From contig JAHJTV010000057.1 in NCBI GenBank assembly GCA_018829445.1, positions 1 to 47,832 of the forward strand: a stretch of 47,832 nt of DNA, in the 5' to 3' direction. The position numbers were made by a program, and so were the translations under genes. The notes under the pieces were generated by a model that saw only the letters and a program-made list of their open reading frames with translations, searched no databases and was not told the DNA's origin. This DNA is from a bacterium. GTDB lineage: Bacteria > SAR324 > XYD2-FULL-50-16. Shown one piece after another: positions 35,201 through 42,905 of the stretch (position 1 is its first letter; each line of letters opens with the position of its first letter).

Positions 35201-35448
35201 ATCAAGACCTACCCGATCAAAAATCGATACCCATGGATAAAAAAAACATCACGGATCAACTTAAAGACCTTAGAGAGGCAATTGATAACTATAACCCGGA
35301 ACAAATAAAACGTGCTTTAACCCTACTTAAGCTGGATAACAGGAAGGAGGATTTTACATTGATAGAAGAGAAGCTGGAGAACTATGATTATGAGGAAGCA
35401 CTCAAGGAATTAAATAAATTCGCCAAGGCAAACAATTTAAATATCTAA
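32245..35448 (+). CDS. hybrid histidine kinase: REC-PAS-HisKA-HATPase-REC-REC-HPt
   Basis: The product has 1067 residues and no TM segment. Domain order: REC1 (about 8-125, Asp58); coiled coil; PAS (about 170-290, LADTSPMAIMMF, NSAGETITGYS); coiled coil; HisKA (NMSHEIRTPMNG, His337); HATPase (NLISNAIKFT, DTGIGM, GGTGLGLSISKRL); REC2 (about 570-690); REC3 (about 710-830, Asp772 in LMDVQMPVMDG); HPt (His920 in THDIKGSS); and a helical tail to 1067. REC2 keeps its aspartate (Asp628) but has INN where the acidic pair should be, so it is probably not phosphorylated. The cytosolic input suggests an internal signal. It is followed 12 bases later by an HD-GYP regulator, its likely output. Confidence 0.9.
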   Translation: MPKEDLQPLILTIDDEKAIRRSFVDFLEDSDFRVIEADNGAKGLEKFASEHPDLVLLDLSMPEMDGFEVLKILTKEAPDTPIIVISGIGVIGDAIKAIRLGAWEYLLKPVEDLNMLEHVVEKCLERARLIRENRLYQQNLEKEVARRTKELDNTNKRLNEALIDLKNSEKKFRTLADTSPMAIMMFQDQQLVYTNSAGETITGYSVEELTSMDIRNLFHEDVRTDASRLLVTSQQEKPKYVRYELKIITKNNEVKWIDASGGYTDLQGKLSGIISFVDITDRKKHEETLHNLNKELERRVVERTSELQAMNAELKEAKANADEATLAKSAFLANMSHEIRTPMNGVIAAVDLALEEVSSPQVQRFLKIIQSSSYSLLGIINDVLDFSKIEAGKLEVEMKPFQLETVLNNAVSPFVSVAQEKDIDLLIDIEPGTPNFLAGDQLRIIQIISNLISNAIKFTNNNGTITIGVKDSQEPADKDYTKLLFYIRDTGIGMAPDQQERIFQPFIQADISTTRKYGGTGLGLSISKRLTELMDGDIWVKSSQGNGTTFYFTILLKEQISHKGIKPAKSFNFSDKTALIINNKVDSSKLLKRILESFGFQVDVSTSGDEATSILTHKEKSFDLMIIDCWISKTKNSDVYCRLSTTFRKTGPVILMAGIGQESKLDEALKQSVSCILYKPYTPSSLFNSILYAFGYSSTPYPQNDRSLGIIAEDYREKLRGAKILVAEDNPTNQEIAKAILEKAGIIVDIVDNGKKAVMAVDKIEYDAVLMDVQMPVMDGYEATRRIKSSGYHKSLPIIAMTAHAMKGDEEKCIESGMDGYVSKPINQDNLYAVLGSKIDLSSKAPFASPQEQSSEVPNILPEKLPGIEIQKAIKSLKIETEAYIRIVKKFYSYHKPLFTEFHSQVENFNDTDLLKKITHDIKGSSANIGAFETGELANKLDLLLTSEDIEKGLSGDINDLIEKLDSSLNLVFSSIETLLSDDIANQDLPDQKSIPMDKKNITDQLKDLREAIDNYNPEQIKRALTLLKLDNRKEDFTLIEEKLENYDYEEALKELNKFAKANNLNI

Positions 35449-35460
35449 TTGTTTTAGATC

Positions 35461-36489
35461 ATGGAAAATCAAACCAATACACAGCCTTTAATCCTTATTG
35501 TCGATGACGATACAATTAATATCGACATCTTACTGGAAGCCTTACAAGACGAATATAGGCTGGGTATTGCCAAAAATGGCATTAAAGCATTGGAATATGT
35601 AAATAACACCAAACCGGACCTGATCTTGTTAGATATCATGATGCCCGAATTAAACGGTTTTGATGTTTGCGAAAGATTAAAATCATCCGATGATACAAAA
35701 GATATCGCCATCATTTTCTTAACCGCTCTCCAAGATACAGCCAATAAGTATAAGGGATTTGAATTGGGTGCTGTAGACTACATTACAAAACCATTTAACA
35801 TAGTTGAAGTCAAAGCAAGAGTTCAAACCCATTTGTCCGTTAAAAGGATGAGTGAAGAACTCTCCAATCAAAATGTCATTCTGCAATCAATGGTTGAGGA
35901 AAAAACTCACCAGATTCAGAATATCTTCAAATCGACCATCCAGGTTATGGCTCAAATGGTAGAAACCCGTGATCCATACATTGCTGGTCATCAACAGCGG
36001 GTTGCAGGACTAGCCTGTATTATCGCGGAAAAAATGTCGATGTCTTTTTCTGAAATAGAAACCATTCGTATTGCAGGGATTCTTCATGATATAGGCAAAA
36101 TCAGGATTCCTTTGAATATCTTGAACAGACCAGGCAGCATTCTTGATGCAGAATATGAATTATTAAAGATACACCCCCAGATCGGATTTGAATTGCTAAG
36201 TGGTATCCCTTTCGAAAAACCAATTGCTCAGATTGTATACCAGCATCATGAAAAACTTGACGGCTCAGGCTATCCCCAAGGCTTAACAGACAAGGAAATA
36301 CTAAAGGAGGCAAAAATTTTATCTGTGGCTGATGTTGTGGAAGCCATGAGTTCCCACAGACCATACAGAGCAGCTTTGGGGAATGAACGCGCATTGGAGG
36401 AAATAGTCAAATATAAGGGGATTCATTTTGATCCTGAAGCGGTTGAAACATGCCGAGTTTTATTTGAAGAAGAGGGATTTACGATTTGA
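35461..36489 (+). CDS. response regulator with HD-GYP domain (RpfG-like cyclic-di-GMP phosphodiesterase)
   Basis: The product has 342 residues. The receiver has VDDD (15-18), Asp58 in LLDIMMPELNG and a TKPF lysine. After a helical linker comes the HD-GYP domain: AGHQQRVAGLACIIAEKM, LHDIGKIRIP (HD pair) and HHEKLDGSGYPQGL (GYP intact), then SVADVVEAMSSHRPYRAAL. The intact motifs predict hydrolysis of cyclic-di-GMP. It starts 12 bases after the hybrid kinase stop without a Shine-Dalgarno, so the two are co-expressed and phosphotransfer from the kinase's HPt is the obvious model. Confidence 0.92.
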   Translation: MENQTNTQPLILIVDDDTINIDILLEALQDEYRLGIAKNGIKALEYVNNTKPDLILLDIMMPELNGFDVCERLKSSDDTKDIAIIFLTALQDTANKYKGFELGAVDYITKPFNIVEVKARVQTHLSVKRMSEELSNQNVILQSMVEEKTHQIQNIFKSTIQVMAQMVETRDPYIAGHQQRVAGLACIIAEKMSMSFSEIETIRIAGILHDIGKIRIPLNILNRPGSILDAEYELLKIHPQIGFELLSGIPFEKPIAQIVYQHHEKLDGSGYPQGLTDKEILKEAKILSVADVVEAMSSHRPYRAALGNERALEEIVKYKGIHFDPEAVETCRVLFEEEGFTI

Positions 36490-36672
36490 TACTAAAAAAG
36501 GAAAAAATTCACGAGATCCTACCTTAATTTAATGCTTCCAAGTCTCAGTGAAAATCTGTCCTATCTGTTATCAACAACCTTCACTTTAAGCGACCTGGTT
36601 ATCCGGCTGTTTTTGTTGAAGTAAAGAGACAGTGTCTAAAATCCAATATCTTCTTGACTGCTCTTAGTTTAT

Positions 36673-36712
36673 AGTTCCCAATGGCATTATATTGGAACTT
36701 TTACTTTTTTCT
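36673..36712 (+). terminator. probable terminator after the HD-GYP gene
   Basis: AGTTCCCAAT (36673-36682) pairs with ATTGGAACT (36691-36699), with one bulged C, followed by TTTACTTTTTTC. It lies about 180 bases past the stop. The remainder of the 427-base gap 36490-36916 holds no gene or clear promoter. Confidence 0.5.
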
Positions 36713-36916
36713 GTCGGTCATCAATTGATCACCTTCAATTTTTCCTTTGATCTTTTTTCTGTATCGGGTTAAATAACATATACGGGTATACACAGGATTG
36801 CCACTATCAACAATAGTCATATAAGAACAGACATTCTGAATAGCATCTGCTTATCAAAGTAACCAACGGCTATTTTGACGTTTATGAAAAAACTATACTT
36901 GGAGATTTAACATCAT

Positions 36917-37690
36917 ATGGCTGAGAAAACACCAATAGGAACATCACAAGTTAACGATTTTTTAAGAAAACGGCGGCAGGTTTCTCCAAACTCCCAACAA
37001 TCCGCCAGTCCAAGGAGAACCATTCAAAGAATTTCTGCCGACGATGCACCGCCTGCCCGCGGTTTGATCAGGAAAGTGAGTTCTTCTGATACTGAAAGAA
37101 AACAACCTGAAAGACCCGTCGGACAATTAAAAAGAAGGGTTCCGACAAAACAAGGAGTTGTCTCGCAAGCAGCAAGACCTCCAAAAACGGGTGAAGACGA
37201 TAAAGATAGGGTAAAAATTGTAACCAGGACTCTTCCTGATGGAAGAGTTGTAAAGAAAAGACTCGTTAAAAAAATCGTTAAAAAGAAAGAAGAGTTGACC
37301 CCGGAAGAGGAAGAAAAACTCAGATTGGAGAAGGAGCAACTTGAAATAGAAGAAGCAGAAAAAAAAGCCGAAGAGGAACGCTTAAGAAAGGAAAAGGAAG
37401 CTGAAGAGGAGCGTTTGAGACTCGAAAAAGAGGCTGAAGAAAAGCGCAAAGAAGAGGAAAGAATTCGCCTGGAAAAAGAAGCCGAACAAAAACGGATCGA
37501 AGAGGAAAACGTTCGCCAGGAAAAAGAACGACAGCGGATCTATAACAAAATAGCGTTTTGCAAAGGCGCCCTTAACGACAAAGATAAGAAAAAAGCTCAG
37601 AAGATAGCCGAGGAGATGGTAAAACGAAACATAAAATGGGATGGTTACATCTCGTTAACCAGCGGTATTGGAGGAGCCATCTTGAGATAG
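36917..37690 (+). CDS. basic, Lys/Glu-rich coiled-coil (single-alpha-helix) protein
   Basis: The product has 257 residues. Residues 1-115 are basic, Ser/Pro-rich and probably disordered. Residues about 115-210 are built of charged repeats (EEERLRKEKEAEEERLRLEK and so on) that should form a long single alpha helix or coiled coil. The last 45 residues (CKGALNDKDKKKAQKIAEEM...SLTSGIGGAILR) look like a small folded domain. There is no signal peptide or TM segment. No family recognised; such repeats give misleading database matches. First of four plus-strand genes up to 41018, so probably a cytosolic partner of the membrane and envelope proteins that follow. Confidence 0.65.
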   Translation: MAEKTPIGTSQVNDFLRKRRQVSPNSQQSASPRRTIQRISADDAPPARGLIRKVSSSDTERKQPERPVGQLKRRVPTKQGVVSQAARPPKTGEDDKDRVKIVTRTLPDGRVVKKRLVKKIVKKKEELTPEEEEKLRLEKEQLEIEEAEKKAEEERLRKEKEAEEERLRLEKEAEEKRKEEERIRLEKEAEQKRIEEENVRQEKERQRIYNKIAFCKGALNDKDKKKAQKIAEEMVKRNIKWDGYISLTSGIGGAILR

Positions 37691-37759
37691 TATGCATGTT
37701 GTAACTCATTGTACTATCAATCATCACAAGCAGGATCAAACGTTGATACTTTAAGTAAA

Positions 37760-39058
37760 ATGAATATTCTTCTACTTTCAGCAGCCATTATCCTGCTCAT
37801 CGGCTACATGCTCTTTCTTGGCCGAAGGAAGGATTACCATCTTCTCCTATTCCCGCCTGTCACAAAAAACCTCCCTAGATCGAAATATGAGCAGGCTCTA
37901 AAAGAATTAAACGATTTTATCAAACAACCCAAACCAAAATCGCGTCGTAAACAGATCGAAAGAAACTCCGAACAATACTACCTGGAACAACGACTTAAGC
38001 AGGCTCTTAATGAAATAGAGAGCGAGCAAAAGAGTTACTATCTAGCCTGCAAGGAGAGGGAAATTGCCTGGAGGGATTATTACAACTTTTTTAAAAATAT
38101 GAGTTTTATTGAAAAATTCATACTACCGTCAAAAATAAAGGAGTTGCTGATTCTCAGAAATCTATATCTGGACTCGGAGAAGAGGGTTGAATTGGAATTG
38201 GGCAAGTTCAATGCCCAGTCCCGAGTTCGCTTTCATGAGGAGAAAACCCTTCAGGATAGAGAAAAAGAGATTTCACAAAAGACAAAATCGGCAGCTTTGG
38301 TTTTACCCAATGATTCCGAAGAACAACAAATCCCTTCAGATGAAATCATTCGCAATGGATTTGAAGAGATGAAACTACACGATGATTCCTATTTAGAAAT
38401 TGATGAAATCGAATCCGAACCGATCAATCAACCGAATTCAATTGAACAAACCATTACAGAATCCAGGAAAACAGAAGTTAGACCGAACACAAACACCACT
38501 TTTTGTCAGGCAGACTTCCTCGAAAAAATCCCTGATTTTTCTGGGCTTTCTTATATTGATGAATCATTTTCAATGGAGGAAATAGGATTATCAGTTGTCC
38601 TGGATGCAAACTTTGACCGAACCTTTTTTGTATCTATTCTGTTCACCGGAAGACATCAGTATAAAGATTGCAGTTTTGTCAGCACTGATTTTTCATATAG
38701 CATTTGGCAACGATCCGCAGAGCCCCATCGAATACTAAACTCAACTTTCCAAGATTCCAAGTTTTGTTTCGCCCGTTTTGAAGTCATTGCTTTTTATAAT
38801 TGTTCTTTTATTCTTGTAGACTTTACCGGAACCCAGTTCCAAACCGTAAAATTTGTTAATTGTGTGTTTGAGGAGTGTAACTTAAAAGACGTTGATTTCT
38901 CGAAAACTGTTATGTCATCCGATATGCTCGAGAAAATTGATTTTTCCGATTGCCTTAAACCTCCCAAAAACATTTCTTCAACAAATCAAAAGGAAAAACA
39001 AACCGACCAACAATCCGAAAACAATAAAGAGGAAGAAGACCCGATTCCCATTGCTTGA
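37760..39058 (+). CDS. membrane-anchored coiled-coil protein with C-terminal pentapeptide-repeat-like domain
   Basis: The product has 432 residues from the ATG at 37760; the frame opens at a TTG at 37709, and neither has a Shine-Dalgarno. One N-terminal TM helix (NILLLSAAIILLIGYMLFLG) is followed by a basic stretch, a long charged helical region (about 40-165), and a Pro/Glu-rich linker. Residues about 270-400 repeat hydrophobic-centred fives (FCQADF, CSFVSTDF, STFQDSKFCFARF, CSFILVDFTGTQF, CVFEECNLKDVDF), the A(D/N)LxF logic of pentapeptide-repeat right-handed helices. The C-terminus is acidic. Topology suggests a cytosolic repeat domain held at the inner membrane. Specific function unknown. 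Confidence 0.65.
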   Translation: MNILLLSAAIILLIGYMLFLGRRKDYHLLLFPPVTKNLPRSKYEQALKELNDFIKQPKPKSRRKQIERNSEQYYLEQRLKQALNEIESEQKSYYLACKEREIAWRDYYNFFKNMSFIEKFILPSKIKELLILRNLYLDSEKRVELELGKFNAQSRVRFHEEKTLQDREKEISQKTKSAALVLPNDSEEQQIPSDEIIRNGFEEMKLHDDSYLEIDEIESEPINQPNSIEQTITESRKTEVRPNTNTTFCQADFLEKIPDFSGLSYIDESFSMEEIGLSVVLDANFDRTFFVSILFTGRHQYKDCSFVSTDFSYSIWQRSAEPHRILNSTFQDSKFCFARFEVIAFYNCSFILVDFTGTQFQTVKFVNCVFEECNLKDVDFSKTVMSSDMLEKIDFSDCLKPPKNISSTNQKEKQTDQQSENNKEEEDPIPIA

Positions 39059-39120
39059 ACAAAAGCCGGGAGGATTGGATTTTTTTTCACGCTGTCAAAA
39101 CCATAATGACTTAAGATTCT

Positions 39121-40275
39121 ATGAAACGACTATTCTTCAATAATTCAAGTTCATTGCTGCTCATCATCCTGTTGATTTTCACAATGACGAAAATCGTGCT
39201 TGCAGATCAGAAACTGCTTCTGGATGAAATTGATCCTGCCCAAAACAGATTTGGTGTTTTTAATTCCTTCGAGCACAAGCTGCTTGTCGTATCAATAACT
39301 CATAAGAATACTCCGCCATTTGACTGTCAGGTGAACCGCTATATTTTTTATGATTACGGAAATGAAAACTATTATGAAATCCACGGTGGAAACCTGAAGA
39401 TAAACTCCAACTATACCAAACTGATATATACTAAGGTACACTCTCTTGAGAGCGTACCTGCAAAAGATAACCCTGATTGGAAAGAGAATATCCGACACTT
39501 GGTCAATGTGCTGAGTATTTCGCCACTAACTCTCGAAAGTGGAAAAAGCACCAGCACTGATGGCAGCAGAATCTGTTGGCAGCAACCTGAATTAATTGAA
39601 ATCCCCTCAAGAAAAAAGACACCTTTTCGCTATCTGTCCGCTAATGACTGTCAGTATGCCTGGTGCAGTGACCTCTATTGGTCCGACCTGGATCACGTTC
39701 AATTCTGGATTCAATTAAAACCAAAGGAACATAATTTAATAAGTCTAAACACAGTAACAGGTGTTCACGAATTCAAAGACAAAAAATCAAAGTCATATAG
39801 AAAATCCCATGTACAATTGAATGCTCCAAGGGAAAACCTGGTTACCGAAAAAAACCTGAACGACGGCTCTTTTTCTATAAACTCTCAAGTCGGCAGCACA
39901 AAAAAACTGCAGTGGAAAAGTCAACCAAACGGCAGAATCTTAATTCAATTAGTGAGAGACAATGAGAATAGGGAAGCTGCCAATAAAGTTCGGGAACAAA
40001 TTGTTGAACTCCGCAGTAATAAAAGATCGATGGAAGCATATCAAATCCTTAAATTCGGTTTTTGGCTTTCACCGGATGACCGTCAATTAAAAATGGAGAG
40101 ACTTAGAGTTTTTGCCTCACTGATGCAGATCGATAATCTTTTGAATTCCCTGGAACGTGATTTTAATAAAGAGGATCGTTTTACCACCTGCCAGGATCTC
40201 CATGTTGATCCAATTATTATAAACCTATGGAAACAAAAACGGTTTAAAGACAGTTTTAATAAATTATGCTTATAA
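39121..40275 (+). CDS. exported protein of unknown function
   Basis: The product has 384 residues with a signal peptide (SSLLLIILLIFTMTKIVLA, cleavage near residue 28). The mature part is mixed beta with several Cys (DCQV, CWQQ, DCQYAWCSD) that could form disulphides. The last 120 residues are helical, with a repeat-like helix pair (ILKFGFWLSPDDRQLKMERL). No family recognised. It ends overlapping the start of the next gene (ATGCTTATAA), so translation is coupled to the lipoprotein. It is probably periplasmic. Confidence 0.65.
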   Translation: MKRLFFNNSSSLLLIILLIFTMTKIVLADQKLLLDEIDPAQNRFGVFNSFEHKLLVVSITHKNTPPFDCQVNRYIFYDYGNENYYEIHGGNLKINSNYTKLIYTKVHSLESVPAKDNPDWKENIRHLVNVLSISPLTLESGKSTSTDGSRICWQQPELIEIPSRKKTPFRYLSANDCQYAWCSDLYWSDLDHVQFWIQLKPKEHNLISLNTVTGVHEFKDKKSKSYRKSHVQLNAPRENLVTEKNLNDGSFSINSQVGSTKKLQWKSQPNGRILIQLVRDNENREAANKVREQIVELRSNKRSMEAYQILKFGFWLSPDDRQLKMERLRVFASLMQIDNLLNSLERDFNKEDRFTTCQDLHVDPIIINLWKQKRFKDSFNKLCL

Positions 40276-41018
40276 ATCTGTTCGTTAATAATAAATTCAT
40301 TATCCCATTTGCCGTAGTCCTATTATCGACAGCTCTTTTTAGTTCATGTTCATCCAAGAAGGAGCCGGCAAAAAAAACAACGATTGACATCCCACCCGGT
40401 TGGTATCTGTCCATTTACAACACCAAGGTCAATGTCATCAAAGCGCAAGAAAAAAAACCTGGATATATGATAGAGATTGACCGACAGAATGACCTGATTG
40501 ATTCTGACTACTACCTGAGAATTGCCGAATCGATCTTTCCAAACCAGGATAGAATCCTTAAGCAGAAAAGTGTCCAATCCAAACAGTGGTACTTTGAAAG
40601 ACCCTGGTGGTATGAAAAACAGGGCAATGTCCCGGTCCCATACGCTTTGACCGCAGATACCATCAATTATTATCTCAACCGGTATCGTGATCTGAAATCA
40701 CATATTAAGGGGACAGCTCAATTGGTGGAATTCAAGGAGATTGATCTAAAAAGAATTGAACTGCTCTACACCGTCAAAATTGTCGAAGAAGGTTCTGTCC
40801 AAGTTGGCGAGGAGTCTCTGCCCAGAATAAAAGTGGTTTTTACAATGAAATGGTATGAATACTGCGGACAACCCTGCGGTTGGGGATTTGAGAAACACAG
40901 AGAGGTTGTTTTTGCCGGAAAATACAAGATTTTAAGAATATCAGGCGATGGCCCGGTTAAAAAGTGGAATAGTAATCAAAAGACTCCCTATGGACCGGAA
41001 CAATGGATTAAGTTTTAA
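40266..41018 (+). CDS. lipoprotein of unknown function
   Basis: The product has 250 residues. The signal sequence ends in the lipobox FSSC (Cys28), followed by SSKKEPAKK. The mature domain is strand-rich with many aromatic residues (WYFERPWWYEK, TMKWYEYCGQPCGWGFEKH). A CGQPCG pair could form a disulphide. No family recognised. Its ATG overlaps the preceding gene's stop by ten bases, and a terminator follows at 41051, so it closes the four-gene unit. With the secreted upstream protein and the membrane pentapeptide protein, it suggests an envelope complex (inference). Confidence 0.7.
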   Translation: MLINLFVNNKFIIPFAVVLLSTALFSSCSSKKEPAKKTTIDIPPGWYLSIYNTKVNVIKAQEKKPGYMIEIDRQNDLIDSDYYLRIAESIFPNQDRILKQKSVQSKQWYFERPWWYEKQGNVPVPYALTADTINYYLNRYRDLKSHIKGTAQLVEFKEIDLKRIELLYTVKIVEEGSVQVGEESLPRIKVVFTMKWYEYCGQPCGWGFEKHREVVFAGKYKILRISGDGPVKKWNSNQKTPYGPEQWIKF

Positions 41019-41050
41019 CAGGAGTAGATCTTCAATTGTTGACAGGAGAT

Positions 41051-41076
41051 AAAATGCAGGTAATCCCTGCATTTTT
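41051..41076 (+). terminator. Rho-independent terminator of the 36.9-41.0 kb operon
   Basis: AAATGCAGG and CCTGCATTT pair (9-bp stem, loop TAATC) and are followed by a short T-run (ATTTTTCG). It lies 33 bases after the lipoprotein stop. Confidence 0.75.
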
Positions 41077-41133
41077 CGCGAAATATGAACTAAAATTGGC
41101 GCAACTCATCAGGTAAGAATTTCGGGAATGGTG

Positions 41134-41514
41134 CTAGCTGAAAATCTTATCGATCTTTTCAGCCATTGTTGCCGCATCAAAAGGTTTAACGACATAGTTA
41201 CTCACACCGGCTTTAATTGCCGCAATAATATTCTCCTGCAAAGCCTCTGCTGTAACCATTAAAACGGGGATATCCTTTAACGCATCATCTCCTCTAATCT
41301 CTTTAAGAAGTTCGAGTCCTGACATCTTTGGCATATTCCAATCAGTAATACAAAAATCAACCTTCTCCGATTTCATTTTAGCCAAAGCTGTTGTCCCGTC
41401 ATCAGCTTCAATAACATTATTATAACCTAACTGCCTAAGAATATTTTTTACGATACGTCTCATCGTAGAAAAATCATCCACTACTAAAATTCGCATATCT
41501 TTATTTGCTGCCAT
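41134..41514 (-). CDS. cheY: CheY-type chemotaxis response regulator
   Basis: The product has 126 residues, a stand-alone receiver. The acidic pair VVDD is at 11-14 and the phospho-acceptor Asp58 is in ITDWNMP, the CheY signature. The Thr/Ala of VTAEA and the lysine of VVKPFDA are present. It would bind the flagellar motor switch or act as a phosphate sink. No other che gene is nearby. GGGAG precedes the ATG by about eight bases and a separate promoter is likely. The gene upstream on the same strand encodes a solute-binding-protein homologue, ending 128 bases away. Confidence 0.92.
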   Translation of the reverse strand: MAANKDMRILVVDDFSTMRRIVKNILRQLGYNNVIEADDGTTALAKMKSEKVDFCITDWNMPKMSGLELLKEIRGDDALKDIPVLMVTAEALQENIIAAIKAGVSNYVVKPFDAATMAEKIDKIFS

Positions 41515-41585
41515 GAATTACTCCCACTAAGTATTCTTACCTAAATTTGGTTTCTGTGTTGAGATTTTTTACCATCGTCTTATGG

Positions 41586-41614
41586 AAAATAAATAATTAA
41601 TCTCGTTTCGTCAA
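41586..41614 (-). promoter_or_regulatory. candidate promoter of cheY
   Basis: On the minus strand TTGACG (41614-41609), a 17-base spacer and TATTTT (41591-41586), about 70 bases before the cheY ATG. It lies downstream of the stop of the preceding gene, so cheY can be transcribed alone. Confidence 0.5.
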
Positions 41615-41642
41615 GCAAAGCCTTATCTTACAATAGAATTGA

Positions 41643-42572
41643 TTATGTAGCGCCGGCTTCTTTTGCAAATTTTAAATCAACAAATTTGTCTAAGTCTATC
41701 TTCCCCTTCAATACATGCATCTTATCGCACATATAATCTTGTATTTTCGAAAGATCATCGACCACTGGCATCAACTCGTTAGTCATGACACGATCTGGAG
41801 GATCAGATAACACTTTTTTAATAACTTCTTCACCTTGACCCAGAAAATTAGCTCCTATCTTTGTTGCTTCTGCTAAATTTTGTTGAACAAAGTGTCCCGA
41901 TTTTACAAAACTGTTGATTAACTCCTGAACAGCATCCGGGTGTTTTTCAATGATTTCATTTTTTACAGCAACAACGCAACACGGATGTTTTGGCCACAGA
42001 TCTTTTGAAAGATAAAACTGCTCTCCATATCCTTCTATTATAGCTTGTGCACCAAAAGGCTCTGCCACAATAAAACCGCCTATCTCTCCTTCCTCATCCT
42101 CTTGTACTGCCAGAGGCATTTGGGAAGGTGCCATAACTTCCAATCCTACGTCTTTTCCTGCTCCGGGTTCCAGTCCTTGCTCAGTCAGTAACTGATGAAG
42201 CAGCATATGATGAACTGAAAGCTGGTATGGAATGGCAATAAGTTTCCCTTTCAAATCATTCAAACTGGTGATATTTGCAGCTTTGTTTTTAATCAGAATA
42301 CTCCCTGTCTTATGAGCAAAAAGTACCAGTTTGATACCAACACCTGCCTTAAACAAATCCATTGCCATTGGTGCCAGTACAAAAGAAACATCTATATCTC
42401 CGGCCATCATTGCCGCTGAAACCTGATTCCACCCCATGTAAGGAACAGTTTCAAGATTGAATGTTTCAAATGAAGAGGTTTTGTTCGCATCATGCTCTTT
42501 AGTAATTCCCAAAATCAAATGATCTGTGATTTTAAGATGCCCTACTTTGAGTGTGGGTTTATCTGCCATCAT
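41643..42572 (-). CDS. NrtA/SsuA-type solute-binding-protein homologue without a signal peptide
   Basis: The product has 309 residues of the nitrate/sulfonate/taurine-type (NMT1-like) periplasmic binding-protein fold: LKVGHLKITDHLILGI, YMGWNQVSAAMMAGDIDVSFVLAPMAMDLF, LNDLKGKLIAIPYQLSVHHMLLHQLL, FIVAEPFGAQAI and KHPDAVQELINSFV. The N-terminus MMADKPTLKVGH goes directly into the first strand with no hydrophobic signal, so it should remain cytosolic. No ABC permease or ATPase gene is nearby. It may be a cytosolic ligand sensor or enzyme of the same fold. Two adjacent ATGs (42572, 42569) follow a GAGAG signal. Confidence 0.8.
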   Translation of the reverse strand: MMADKPTLKVGHLKITDHLILGITKEHDANKTSSFETFNLETVPYMGWNQVSAAMMAGDIDVSFVLAPMAMDLFKAGVGIKLVLFAHKTGSILIKNKAANITSLNDLKGKLIAIPYQLSVHHMLLHQLLTEQGLEPGAGKDVGLEVMAPSQMPLAVQEDEEGEIGGFIVAEPFGAQAIIEGYGEQFYLSKDLWPKHPCCVVAVKNEIIEKHPDAVQELINSFVKSGHFVQQNLAEATKIGANFLGQGEEVIKKVLSDPPDRVMTNELMPVVDDLSKIQDYMCDKMHVLKGKIDLDKFVDLKFAKEAGAT

Positions 42573-42758
42573 TTTTCTCTCTTTTGTTACTTATGTTAAT
42601 ACATTATGAAACAACTAGATAGATTATATTCTACAAAATCATTAATAAAAAAACAATAAAAAACAATTTCCGCATGTTTTTTGTCAATCAATATATTCAC
42701 ATCAACCAATGGATGTATTCTTATAACGATTTTCTACTTTTCCCCGAGTAACTATTCA

Positions 42759-42782
42759 TTTTAGCATCATTTTTAGCATCAT
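42759..42782. repeat. tandem duplication of TTTTAGCATCAT
   Basis: Two exact 12-bp units at 42759-42770 and 42771-42782 lie in the 333-base divergent gap 42573-42905. It could be slippage or paired sites; there is no ORF in the gap. Confidence 0.5.
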
Positions 42783-42856
42783 GTATCTATTTTTCTCTTT
42801 TTGCCTGCTTTGAATAAGAAAAAGCTTGATGAGTTAAAACGGATACGCTAGTGTGT

Positions 42857-42868
42857 GAACATATGTTC
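42857..42868. promoter_or_regulatory. GAACATATGTTC palindrome, LexA-box-like operator
   Basis: A perfect 12-bp dyad matching the GAAC-N4-GTTC LexA (SOS) box known from Bacillus and several other phyla lies 37 bases before the ATG at 42906. LexA boxes vary among phyla, so SOS control of the following gene is inference. Confidence 0.4.
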
Positions 42869-42905
42869 CCTTTTGATAACTTTTGTTCGCCTTTGCTAAA
42901 CGTCA

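Noticed and set aside
37024..37449. Ser-rich minus ORF of 141 codons
   Set aside because: Antisense of Lys/Glu-rich repeats always gives Ser/Phe-rich open frames; no start signal.
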